Both the position numbers and the translations under genes were made by a program. From Rhodoplanes sp046000175 (GTDB lineage Bacteria > Pseudomonadota > Alphaproteobacteria > Rhizobiales > Xanthobacteraceae): a DNA stretch of 64,000 nt. The stretch spans positions 6,937 through 70,936 of the forward strand of contig NZ_JBEOMB010000072.1 in assembly GCF_046000175.1 (NCBI RefSeq), read 5' to 3'. Below, one piece after another: positions 1 to 7,526 of the stretch. A model generated the notes under the pieces. It did not search any database, was not told where the DNA came from, and saw only the letters and a list, made by a program, of their open reading frames with translations. Positions within the stretch are counted from its first letter, which is position 1, and the number at the start of each line of letters is the position of its first letter.

Positions 1-1
1 A

Positions 2-2404
2 TACGCGACGCTCGAGCATCTGCTGCTCGCCCTGGTCGACGACCAGGACGCGGCCGCCGTGATGCGGGCGTGCAATGTCGATCTCGAGAAGCTGCGGCGC
101 AATCTCGTCGCCTACATCGAGTCCGAGCTCGAGAATCTGGTCACCGACGGCACCGAGGACTCCAAGCCCACGGCCGGGTTCCAGCGCGTCATCCAGCGCG
201 CCGTCATCCATGTCCAGTCCTCCGGCCGCGAGGAGGTGACCGGGGCCAACGTGCTCGTCGCGATCTTCGCGGAACGCGAAAGCCATGCGGCCTATTTCCT
301 GCAAGAGCAGGAGATGACCCGCTACGACGCCGTGAACTACATCAGCCACGGGATCGCCAAGCGGCCGGGGCTCACCGAGGCCCGCCCCGCCAGGGGGGCG
401 TCGGAAGAGGATTCGGACGGCGCCAAGCCGAACGAGGACACCAAGAAGAAAGGTGACGCCTTGGAGGCTTATTGCGTCAATCTCAACAAGAAGGCGCGCG
501 AGGGCAAGATCGACCCTCTGATCGGCCGCGACGTCGAGATCAGTCGCACCATCCAGGTCCTGTGCCGGCGCCAGAAGAACAATCCGCTGTTCGTCGGTGA
601 CCCCGGCGTCGGCAAGACGGCGATCGCCGAAGGCCTCGCGCGCCGCATCGTCCACGGCGAGGTGCCGGACGTGCTCAAGGGCGCGACCGTGTTCGCCCTC
701 GACATGGGCACGCTGCTCGCCGGCACCCGCTACCGCGGCGACTTCGAGGAGCGCCTCAAGCAGGTGATCAAGGAGATCGAGGCGTATCCCAACGCCATCA
801 TGTTCATCGACGAGATCCACACGGTGATCGGCGCCGGTGCGACCTCGGGCGGCGCCATGGACGCGTCGAACCTGCTCAAGCCGGCGCTCGCCGCCGGCAC
901 GGTGCGCTGCATCGGCTCGACGACCTACAAGGAGTACCGCCAGTACTTCGAGAAGGACCGCGCGCTGGTGCGCCGGTTCCAGAAGATCGACGTCAACGAG
1001 CCGACGGTCGCCGACTCGATCGAGATCCTCAAGGGCCTCAAGCCGTATTTCGAGGACTATCACAAGCTCAAATACACCAACGAGGCGATCAAGGCGGCGG
1101 TCGAGCTGTCGGCCCGCTACATCCACGACCGCAAGCTGCCCGACAAGGCGATCGACGTGATCGACGAGTCGGGGGCGGCGCAGATGCTGCTGCCCGAGCA
1201 CCGGCGCAAGAAGACGATCGGCATCAAGGAGATCGAGACCACGATCGCGACCATGGCGCGGATCCCGCCGAAGACCGTGTCGAAGGACGACGCGGTGGTG
1301 CTGTCGAACCTCGAGGAGAACCTCAAGCGGGTCGTCTACGGCCAGGACAAGCCGATCGAGGCGCTCTCGGCGTCGATCAAGCTCGCCCGCGCCGGCCTGC
1401 GCGAGCCCGAGAAGCCGATCGGCTGCTACCTGTTCTCCGGCCCGACCGGCGTCGGCAAGACAGAGGTGGCCAAGCAGCTCGCCGCGACGCTCGGCGTCGA
1501 GCTGATCCGCTTCGACATGTCGGAGTACATGGAGCGGCACACGGTGTCGCGCCTGATCGGCGCACCGCCCGGCTATGTCGGCTTCGACCAGGGCGGCCTG
1601 CTGACCGACTCGGTCGACCAGCATCCGCACAGCGTGCTGCTGCTGGACGAGATCGAGAAGGCGCACCCGGATCTCTACAACGTGCTCCTGCAGATCATGG
1701 ACCACGGCAAGCTGACCGACCACAACGGCAAGCAGGTCGACTTCCGCAACGTGATCCTGATCATGACCACGAACGCGGGTGCGGCCGATCTCGCCAAGGC
1801 GGCCTACGGCTTCCATCGCACCAAGCGCGAGGGCGACGACACGGAGGCGATCAACCGGCTGTTCGCGCCGGAGTTCCGCAACCGTCTCGACTCGATCATC
1901 GCGTTCGGCCATCTCGACGAGTCGATCATCGCCAAGGTGGTCGAGAAGTTCGTGCTGCAGCTCGAGGCGCAGCTCGCCGACCGCGACGTGACGATCGAGC
2001 TGTCGGACGATGCGTCGAAGTGGCTCATCGTGCGCGGCTACGACCAGCAGATGGGCGCCCGGCCGATGGCTCGCGTCATCCAGGAGTTCATCAAGAAGCC
2101 GCTCGCCGACGAGGTGCTGTTCGGCAAGCTGAAGAACGGCGGCCACGTCCGGGTGATCGTGACCAAGGACGAGACGACCGGCGAGAAGCTCGGCTTCGAG
2201 TTCCTCGACGGGCCGATCACGCCGAAGCCCGAGAAGGTGCCGGCCCCGCCGAAGGCCCGTCGCAAGCGCGGCGGTGGCGGCGGTGGGTCCACGCGGCGGG
2301 CCAAGCCGTCCGGCCCGAAGGGGGAGGGCGGTCCGCCCTCCGGCGGCGGTGCCGGTCCGGGCGGCAAGGGCTCGGTGCCCAAGGTGCCGCTGGTCAAGGC
2401 CTGA
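2..2404 (+). CDS. clpA: ATP-dependent Clp protease ATP-binding subunit ClpA (5' end missing)
   Basis: Hexameric AAA+ unfoldase that feeds substrates to ClpP in the cytoplasm. The frame is open from base 2, and the first visible residues (YATLEHLLLAL) match the start of the double Clp_N domain, so only about 25 residues lie beyond the left edge. The first ATPase module has Walker A GDPGVGKT near base 600 and Walker B FIDEIH near 805. The second has GPTGVGKTE near 1440 and LLLDEIEKAHPD near 1640, followed by the C-terminal D2-small domain. The last 60 or so residues form a Pro/Lys/Gly-rich tail longer than in Escherichia coli ClpA. The usual partner clpS would lie upstream, outside the window. 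A strong hairpin terminator follows the stop. Confidence 0.97.
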   Translation, partial: YATLEHLLLALVDDQDAAAVMRACNVDLEKLRRNLVAYIESELENLVTDGTEDSKPTAGFQRVIQRAVIHVQSSGREEVTGANVLVAIFAERESHAAYFLQEQEMTRYDAVNYISHGIAKRPGLTEARPARGASEEDSDGAKPNEDTKKKGDALEAYCVNLNKKAREGKIDPLIGRDVEISRTIQVLCRRQKNNPLFVGDPGVGKTAIAEGLARRIVHGEVPDVLKGATVFALDMGTLLAGTRYRGDFEERLKQVIKEIEAYPNAIMFIDEIHTVIGAGATSGGAMDASNLLKPALAAGTVRCIGSTTYKEYRQYFEKDRALVRRFQKIDVNEPTVADSIEILKGLKPYFEDYHKLKYTNEAIKAAVELSARYIHDRKLPDKAIDVIDESGAAQMLLPEHRRKKTIGIKEIETTIATMARIPPKTVSKDDAVVLSNLEENLKRVVYGQDKPIEALSASIKLARAGLREPEKPIGCYLFSGPTGVGKTEVAKQLAATLGVELIRFDMSEYMERHTVSRLIGAPPGYVGFDQGGLLTDSVDQHPHSVLLLDEIEKAHPDLYNVLLQIMDHGKLTDHNGKQVDFRNVILIMTTNAGAADLAKAAYGFHRTKREGDDTEAINRLFAPEFRNRLDSIIAFGHLDESIIAKVVEKFVLQLEAQLADRDVTIELSDDASKWLIVRGYDQQMGARPMARVIQEFIKKPLADEVLFGKLKNGGHVRVIVTKDETTGEKLGFEFLDGPITPKPEKVPAPPKARRKRGGGGGGSTRRAKPSGPKGEGGPPSGGGAGPGGKGSVPKVPLVKA

Positions 2405-2456
2405 GCGACGCGGCCGGTCGCGCTCATCGATCGCGCTGATCGATCGGATCCTCGAC

Positions 2457-2490
2457 AAGACGCCCCGGCTCGCCGGGGCGTCTTTCGTTT
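2457..2490 (+). terminator. Rho-independent terminator after clpA
   Basis: A perfect 12-bp stem (AAGACGCCCCGG / CCGGGGCGTCTT) with a 4-base loop is followed by TTCGTTT, 53 bases after the clpA stop codon. It separates clpA from azlC. Confidence 0.85.
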
Positions 2491-2591
2491 CGGGCGCCGC
2501 GTTCGCACCGGCGCTGGGGCGATGCCGGTCGAGCCGTGAGCGCCGCGCGAAGCCGATTGCGCCGTGCCGGCGGCTGTGGGACAGAGCCGTC

Positions 2592-3365
2592 ATGGCGCAG
2601 GACGAACAGCGAGGCGGCGGCCCGGCGGTGCGGGACGGCTCGCCCGTGCGAAGCGGGTCTCCCGTCCGGGACGGCTTTCTGGCGGGACTCCGGGTCGGCG
2701 CGACCTCGGTGTTCCAGATCGTCCTGGTCGGCACCTATATCAGCATCGGCGCGCTCGCCCACGATCTCGACTTTTCGATCGTCTGGGTCGTGCTATCGAC
2801 CCTCGTCGTGTGGGCGGCGCCCGCTCAGGTCATCATGATCTCGGCGCTCGGCGCCGGCGCGCCGCCGCTCGAGGTGGCGGTCGCGGTCACGCTCACCGGC
2901 GTGCGGCTCTTGCCCATGGTGGTGGCGCTGCTGCCGATCCTGCGCACCCGTGCGTCGAGCCTCGCCGGCGTGCTGCTCGCCGCCCATTACACGGCGGTGA
3001 GCATGTGGATGGAATCGCTGCGTCTCGCGCCGCGCCGCCCGGTGGAGGAGCGCATCCCCTTCGCCAACGGCATCGGCACGGCGCTGATCGGCGGCGCGAC
3101 GCTGGCGACGATCGCCGGATACTACTTCGCCCGGGTGCTGCCGGAGCCGCTGGTCGCCGGCCTCCTGTTCCTCACGCCGATGTCGTTCCTGGTCTCGGTG
3201 GTGCGCTCGGCCAAGATGATCTCGGATCGGTTGGCGGCGGTCGCCGGCCTCGTGCTGGCGCCGGTCCTGGTGCTGCTCGGCGTCGGCCTCGACCTGATGT
3301 GGACCGGGCTGATCGGCGGCACCGGCGCCTATCTGGTCCGCCGCCTCGCGAGGGCGCGGTCATGA
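2592..3365 (+). CDS. azlC: AzlC family branched-chain amino acid exporter, large subunit
   Basis: Inner-membrane subunit of the two-component AzlCD (BrnFE-like) exporter for branched-chain amino acids. The 257-residue product begins with a polar, repeated GSPVR segment of about 25 residues. About seven hydrophobic spans follow, with the family's conserved early motifs around GLRVGATSVFQIVLVGTY and WAAPAQVIMISALGAGAP. The frame is open further upstream, but ATG 2592 is the first start after the clpA terminator that leaves a family-typical N-terminus. azlD follows 10 bases downstream on the same strand, the usual pairing. Confidence 0.9.
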   Translation: MAQDEQRGGGPAVRDGSPVRSGSPVRDGFLAGLRVGATSVFQIVLVGTYISIGALAHDLDFSIVWVVLSTLVVWAAPAQVIMISALGAGAPPLEVAVAVTLTGVRLLPMVVALLPILRTRASSLAGVLLAAHYTAVSMWMESLRLAPRRPVEERIPFANGIGTALIGGATLATIAGYYFARVLPEPLVAGLLFLTPMSFLVSVVRSAKMISDRLAAVAGLVLAPVLVLLGVGLDLMWTGLIGGTGAYLVRRLARARS

Positions 3366-3375
3366 GGGCGCGGGC

Positions 3376-3708
3376 ATGAGCGAGCTCTGGCCCTATCTGC
3401 TGCTCGTCCTCGTCGGCTTCCTGCCCAACGAGATGTGGCGCTGGCTCGGCGTCGTGTTTTCGCGCGGGCTCGACGAGACGTCGGAGGTGCTGGTCTGGGT
3501 GCGGGCCGTGGCGACCGCGATCCTCACCGGCGTGGTGGCGAAGATCGTCGTGTTCGCGCCCGGCGCGCTCGCCGGCGTGCCGCTGTGGATCCGCCTCGGC
3601 GCCGCCGGGGTGGGGATGGCGGCGTTCTTCGTGTTCCGCCAGTCGGTGTTCGCCGGCATCGTGGCCGGCACGCTCGCCCTGATGGCCGTCGACCTCCTGG
3701 TGCGGTGA
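3376..3708 (+). CDS. azlD: AzlD family branched-chain amino acid exporter, small subunit
   Basis: A 110-residue, very hydrophobic protein with four predicted membrane segments, the size and layout of AzlD (BrnE-like) subunits. The N-terminus contains the family feature LVGFLPNEMWRWLGV, and the C-terminus ends in a membrane helix (VAGTLALMAVDLLVR). It sits directly behind azlC and is expected to form the exporter with it. The start at 3376 leaves a 10-base gap to azlC. Downstream is a palindromic intergenic repeat. Confidence 0.9.
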   Translation: MSELWPYLLLVLVGFLPNEMWRWLGVVFSRGLDETSEVLVWVRAVATAILTGVVAKIVVFAPGALAGVPLWIRLGAAGVGMAAFFVFRQSVFAGIVAGTLALMAVDLLVR

Positions 3709-3709
3709 G

Positions 3710-3851
3710 GCGAGGACGTTGAAGGAAACGTCATTCCGGGGCGTGCCGAAGGCGCGAACCCGGAATCCAGCGACGAACTCCATACTCTGGGCTGGATTCC
3801 GGGTTCGGCGCTATGCGCCGCCCCGGAATGACCGAGTCATGTAAAGCCTTC
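3710..3851. repeat. Interspersed palindromic repeat, family A copy 1
   Basis: A large imperfect inverted repeat. Left arm CGTCATTCCGGGGCG starts at 3729 and the mirrored right arm CGCCCCGGAATGACC ends near 3833. Inner arms (CCCGGAATCCAG and CTGGATTCCGGG) frame a short loop. Copies of the same family lie at about 7256-7399 and 9438-9563. It can fold as RNA or as a DNA cruciform and lies between azlD and a transglycosylase gene. Confidence 0.85.
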
Positions 3852-3935
3852 GCCGGGGCGGGCCGGGGTCCGGGCGCGTGGGGCGTTCGCATTCCCGACG
3901 CTTTCTCCGGCCACACGAGACGGCGGGAGACGACC

Positions 3936-4952
3936 ATGCGTTGCATTGCGCCGATCCTGCTGCTCGCCGGGCTCGTCTTCGGGCCGGCGCCGGCCATGGC
4001 CGCGCCGGACGCCGCCACGACGCCGGCCGCGCCCGCTGCCGAGCCGCCGTCGGCGTCGCCATCCCCACCGGCGCCTGCACCGGAGGCGCCGGCGGCCGAG
4101 GCCGCCAAGGAGGAGCCGAAGCCGGCGCAAAAGCCCGGCTCGGCCATGGACTCGATCTGCCTGATCCTCGAATCGGCCGCTGCGGCGAACGACCTGCCGC
4201 TGTCCTTCTTCGCCCGGCTGATCTGGCAGGAGAGCCGGTTCCGCCCGCACATCGAGGGGCCGATGACCCGGCGCGGGCATCGCGCCCAGGGGATCGCCCA
4301 GTTCATGCCTTACACGGCGGCCGAGCGCGGGCTGCTGGATCCGTTCGACCCGGTCGCGGCACTGCCGAAGTCCGCCGAGTTCCTGAGGGAGTTGCGCGAA
4401 GAGTTCGGCAATCTCGGGCTCGCGGCCGCCGCCTACAATGCCGGGCCGCGGCGGGTGCGCGACTGGCTCGCCGGCCGCGGCGGCCTGCCCGGCGAGACGC
4501 AGCGCTATGTCCGCGCCATCACGGGCCTCTCGGCCGAGGAGTGGGCCGCCGCCGGCCGCTCCGGAAAGGACGGCATCGCCGAAAAAACCTCCTGTGCGAC
4601 GCTCGCGGCGCTGCTGAGCCAGCAGCCGACCATGTTCGTCGGCGAGCTGGAGCGGCGCGTCCGCGAGGGTGCTGCCAAGCCGTGGGGCGTCCAGCTCTCC
4701 GCCGGTTTTTCGCGCGCAAAGGTCCTCGACGCCTATGCGCGGATCGAGCGAAAATTCCGCGGCGAGCTCGACGGCCGCGACCCGATGATCATCCGCACCG
4801 TGCTGCGCAGCCGCGGCCCGAGCGCCTTCTACCAGATGCGGGTCGGCGTCGAGACGCGCGTCGCCGCGGCGAGCCTGTGCGCCACGCTGTCCAAGAAGGG
4901 CGGCGCCTGCATGGTGCTCAGGAACTCGCGCGGCGTGCCGGAGACGCCGTGA
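3936..4952 (+). CDS. Lytic murein transglycosylase (SLT domain), exported
   Basis: Peptidoglycan-cleaving enzyme of the periplasm. The 338-residue product has a signal peptide (MRCIAPILLLAGLVF..AMA), a Pro/Ala/Glu-rich linker to about residue 60, and then a transglycosylase SLT domain. The catalytic glutamate is in WQESRF, and the family motifs GIAQFMPYTA and AAYNAGP follow. The C-terminal 150 residues resemble no domain I recognise and may be a sporulation-related-repeat-like or other wall-binding region. ATG 3936 is chosen because GGGAGA precedes it by 5 bases and it opens the signal peptide. The frame continues upstream through the palindromic repeat, which is not coding. The 3' end overlaps the convergent transporter gene by 35 bases. 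Confidence 0.88.
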   Translation: MRCIAPILLLAGLVFGPAPAMAAPDAATTPAAPAAEPPSASPSPPAPAPEAPAAEAAKEEPKPAQKPGSAMDSICLILESAAAANDLPLSFFARLIWQESRFRPHIEGPMTRRGHRAQGIAQFMPYTAAERGLLDPFDPVAALPKSAEFLRELREEFGNLGLAAAAYNAGPRRVRDWLAGRGGLPGETQRYVRAITGLSAEEWAAAGRSGKDGIAEKTSCATLAALLSQQPTMFVGELERRVREGAAKPWGVQLSAGFSRAKVLDAYARIERKFRGELDGRDPMIIRTVLRSRGPSAFYQMRVGVETRVAAASLCATLSKKGGACMVLRNSRGVPETP

Positions 4953-5997
4953 TCCGTTCGGGCTCCGTCTCGTCCGCCTCGATCGTCCGGACATAGAGCT
5001 CGCGCACGGCCACGTAGGCGACGACCGTCAGGGGCGCGGCGAGCAGCACGCCGGTCGCGCCGAACAGCACGCCGAAGCCGACCACGGCGAACAGGAGCAG
5101 GGCCGGCGGCACCGAGACGATCTCGCGCTGGATCAGCGGCTGCAGCACGTTGCCCTCGATCTGCTGGATCACCAGGAACAGCCCCAGCACCGACAGCGCG
5201 AGCGTCGGCTCGACCGACAGGGCGATGACCAGCGCCGGGATCGCTGCGGCGACCGGCCCGACGATCGGCACGAACTCGGCCAGGCCGGCGAACAGGCCGA
5301 GCGCCAGCGCCGAGGGGACGCCGAGCGCCCACAGGCCGGTCGCCGTGACGACGCCGACCAGCACCATGGCGATCACCTGGCCGAACAGCCAGCCGCGCAG
5401 CGCCGTGCCGCAACGCCCGAGCGTCCGGTCGGCGCGGTCGCGGTGGCGCGGCGGGACCAGCCGCAGCGCCCCGCCGCGGTAGAGCGACGGCTGCGCCGCG
5501 ATGTAGAGCGCCCCGAAGATCACCAGCACCAGGTTGGTGACGGCGCCGGCCGCGAGCCCCAGCGCGCCGCCGATCCGGCTCACCAGCCCGCCGGAGAGGA
5601 GCGCCTCGCGGCCGCGGTCGATCGCCTCCTCGACCCAGCCGCCGCCACCGAGCCGGTCGCGCACCGCCGCCCAGGCGGTCGGGAGCTGCTCGGCCAAAGT
5701 CTCGACGTTCTGCACGATGGTGGCCCCGAACAGGACGAACACCACCGCGAGCAGCGCCGTCACCAGCAGCACGGCGACGAGCAGCGACCAGCCGGGGCCG
5801 AGCCCGGTCGGACGCGCCAGAAGGTCGGCGAGCGCCCGGAACAGGATCGCGCCGAGCACGGCGGCGAACACCAGGAGCAGCAGGTCGGCGAGCTGCCAGG
5901 CGAGCAGCAGGACGACGCCGGTCGCGACGACCAGGAGGAGCCGGGCCGGGAAGCTGCGGTCCTGGGAGCCGCGATCCGGGGAGGAGGGCAGGGACAT
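4918..5997 (-). CDS. AI-2E family transporter (PerM/YdiK-like membrane protein)
   Basis: Polytopic inner-membrane protein of the AI-2 exporter-like superfamily (PF01594), 359 residues with about eight hydrophobic spans. A central soluble part (about residues 80-190) separates the N-terminal two or three spans from the C-terminal bundle. The conserved C-terminal signature is visible as ALGLFAGLAEFVPIVGPV followed by IQQIEGNVLQPLIQ. The substrate of most members is unknown, and AI-2 transport is established for only a few. The ATG at 5997 is preferred over an in-frame upstream start because a GAGG-rich stretch lies just inside the leader. The short C-terminal tail overlaps the opposing transglycosylase gene. 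Confidence 0.85.
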   Translation of the reverse strand: MSLPSSPDRGSQDRSFPARLLLVVATGVVLLLAWQLADLLLLVFAAVLGAILFRALADLLARPTGLGPGWSLLVAVLLVTALLAVVFVLFGATIVQNVETLAEQLPTAWAAVRDRLGGGGWVEEAIDRGREALLSGGLVSRIGGALGLAAGAVTNLVLVIFGALYIAAQPSLYRGGALRLVPPRHRDRADRTLGRCGTALRGWLFGQVIAMVLVGVVTATGLWALGVPSALALGLFAGLAEFVPIVGPVAAAIPALVIALSVEPTLALSVLGLFLVIQQIEGNVLQPLIQREIVSVPPALLLFAVVGFGVLFGATGVLLAAPLTVVAYVAVRELYVRTIEADETEPERITASPARRASS

Positions 5998-6156
5998 TGG
6001 GCACGATCCTGAGCACGGCGGTCCGGGCGGCCGCCCTCTCCTCAACGCGCCGGACCCGAATACGCCGCACGGGCGTCACGAAGATGCGCTCCGATGCCGC
6101 TTGACGTGACGGTGCCGGCCGGCCGCCGGTCCGGATGGAACGCTCTCGAACCCCAA

Positions 6157-6210
6157 GACACGTCGGACATTCAAAGACACGTCGGAAAATTCAAAGACAC
6201 CTCGGAGGAC
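6157..6210 (+). repeat. Short tandem repeat in the yidB leader
   Basis: Two and a half direct copies of GACACGTCGGA(n)ATTCAAA with a period of 19-20 bases begin at 6157, 6176 and 6196. The third copy has diverged so that its TCGGA has become TCGGAGGAC and provides the ribosome binding site of yidB. Confidence 0.75.
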
Positions 6211-6213
6211 CCC

Positions 6214-6648
6214 ATGGGCCTGCTCGACAGCCTGATCGCCGGCGCCGTCCAAGGCGCCTTCCGGCAGCTCGACACCACGGCGCTGCCGTCGATTCTCTCG
6301 CAGATCCTCGGTCGCACCGACCTCGGCGGCTTCGGCGGCCTGCTCGATGCGCTGCGCCGCGGTGGGCTCGACCGCGAGGTCGGCTCGTGGCTGGGGCAGG
6401 GCGCCAACATGGACGTGTCGCCCGACCGGCTGCGCAACGCGCTCGGCGACCGCGAGCTCGGTCAGATGTCGCAGCAGGCCGGCCTGTCGATCGAGGATCT
6501 GCTCGCCGTGCTGGCCCAGCACCTGCCGCAGACCGTCGACCGGATGAGCCCGAACGGGCACCTGCAGGACGATCCGCTGGAAGTGAACCCGGACGAGGGC
6601 GGCTCGCTCACCGACCAGGCCGGGCTCGACGATATCGGCCGGCGCTGA
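6214..6648 (+). CDS. yidB: YidB family protein (DUF937)
   Basis: A 144-residue protein of the YidB/DUF937 family. Visible family features are MGLLDSLIAGAVQGAF at the start, a Gly-rich GRTDLGGFGGLLDALRRGG segment, and the conserved VGSWLGQGAN...LRNALGD with LGQMSQQAGLS and LAQHLPQTVDRMSPNG. The function of this family is not established; it is widespread in proteobacteria. ATG 6214 is supported by GGAGGA 5 bases upstream and by the canonical family N-terminus. The frame is open further upstream but that part is the tandem repeat. The acidic C-terminal tail is family-typical. Confidence 0.88.
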   Translation: MGLLDSLIAGAVQGAFRQLDTTALPSILSQILGRTDLGGFGGLLDALRRGGLDREVGSWLGQGANMDVSPDRLRNALGDRELGQMSQQAGLSIEDLLAVLAQHLPQTVDRMSPNGHLQDDPLEVNPDEGGSLTDQAGLDDIGRR

Positions 6649-6718
6649 GGGGCGCCCTCCCGGGTCTAAATGAAATGCTGAAAGCGATTTCAACTCAGTA
6701 ATATAGAGGGAGATGCTG

Positions 6719-7243
6719 ATGGCCATTCTCAAGCGGGGGCTCGCCGGCGAGCCGGTGAAGCTGTTGCAGCGGAAGCTCGGCGTGGAGGCCGACGGGCGCT
6801 TCGGGCCGGGCACCGAGAAGGCGCTGCAGGACTACCAGAAGGCGCACGGGCTGAAGGTCGACGGCATCGCCGGGCCCGACACCTTCGTGCAGATGGGGCT
6901 CTACGAGCTGGTGCTGCTGCGCTCGGGCTCGCGCGGCGACACCGTGAAGCGCCTGCAGACGGCGCTCGCCGTGACCGCCGACGGCGCGTTCGGCGCCGGC
7001 ACGGCGGCCGCGGTGCGCGCCTTCCAGGAGAAGAACGGGCTCGAGGCCGACGGCATGGCGGGGCCGGCGACGCTCGCCAAGATGGGCCTCTTCAAGGAGA
7101 TGACGCCCGACGTGGTGAAGCGGTCCGAGGTCGGCTCGGCCGCCGCCGGGACTCCGTCCGCCGCTCCGGCCGGGGACGCCGCGGCGGAACCGGCGCCGGC
7201 ACGCAGCATCTGGGGCACCATCAAGAGCTTCTTCGGCGCCTGA
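6719..7243 (+). CDS. Protein with two peptidoglycan-binding (PGRP/PG_binding_1) repeats
   Basis: About 174 residues. Two tandem PG_binding_1 domains occupy roughly residues 5-65 and 70-130. Each has the hallmarks LxxxL..DGxFGxxTExALxxFQ (for example GVEADGRFGPGTEKALQDYQ and TADGAFGAGTAAAVRAFQ) and GLxxDGxAGPxTxxKMGL. An Ala/Pro-rich linker leads to a short C-terminal hydrophobic helix (SIWGTIKSFFGA). No signal peptide is evident, so how it meets the wall is unclear. Two in-frame ATGs compete, 6713 and 6719. AGGGAG at 6707-6712 sits at proper distance only from 6719, which is preferred. Confidence 0.85.
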   Translation: MAILKRGLAGEPVKLLQRKLGVEADGRFGPGTEKALQDYQKAHGLKVDGIAGPDTFVQMGLYELVLLRSGSRGDTVKRLQTALAVTADGAFGAGTAAAVRAFQEKNGLEADGMAGPATLAKMGLFKEMTPDVVKRSEVGSAAAGTPSAAPAGDAAAEPAPARSIWGTIKSFFGA

Positions 7244-7255
7244 CCCGCGACGGTG

Positions 7256-7399
7256 CGAGGGCTTTGCAGAACTCGTCATTCCGGGGCGCGCCGAAGGACG
7301 CGAACCCGGAATCCAGCGGCGAACTCCTCATCCTGGGTTGGATTCCGGGTTCGGCGCTGTGCGTCGCCCCGGAATGACCAAGAAATGCAAGGCCCTCGC
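7256..7399. repeat. Interspersed palindromic repeat, family A copy 2
   Basis: The most complete copy of family A. Outer arms GCGAGGGCTTTGCA (7256-7269) and TGCAAGGCCCTCGC (7386-7399), middle arms CGTCATTCCGGGGCG and CGCCCCGGAATGACC, and inner arms CCCGGAATCCAG and TTGGATTCCGGG together make a nested inverted repeat of about 144 bases. Confidence 0.88.
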
Positions 7400-7526
7400 C
7401 ACGGTGCGAGGAAGGCGGCGCCGATGCGCCGCCTCCCGAGCCCGGCCCTACACCGGAGCGGAACGCGGAACTGTCCGGCGGCGGACCGGATTTCAACCGG
7501 GCCGAAAATGCTCTAGATCGGACGCC

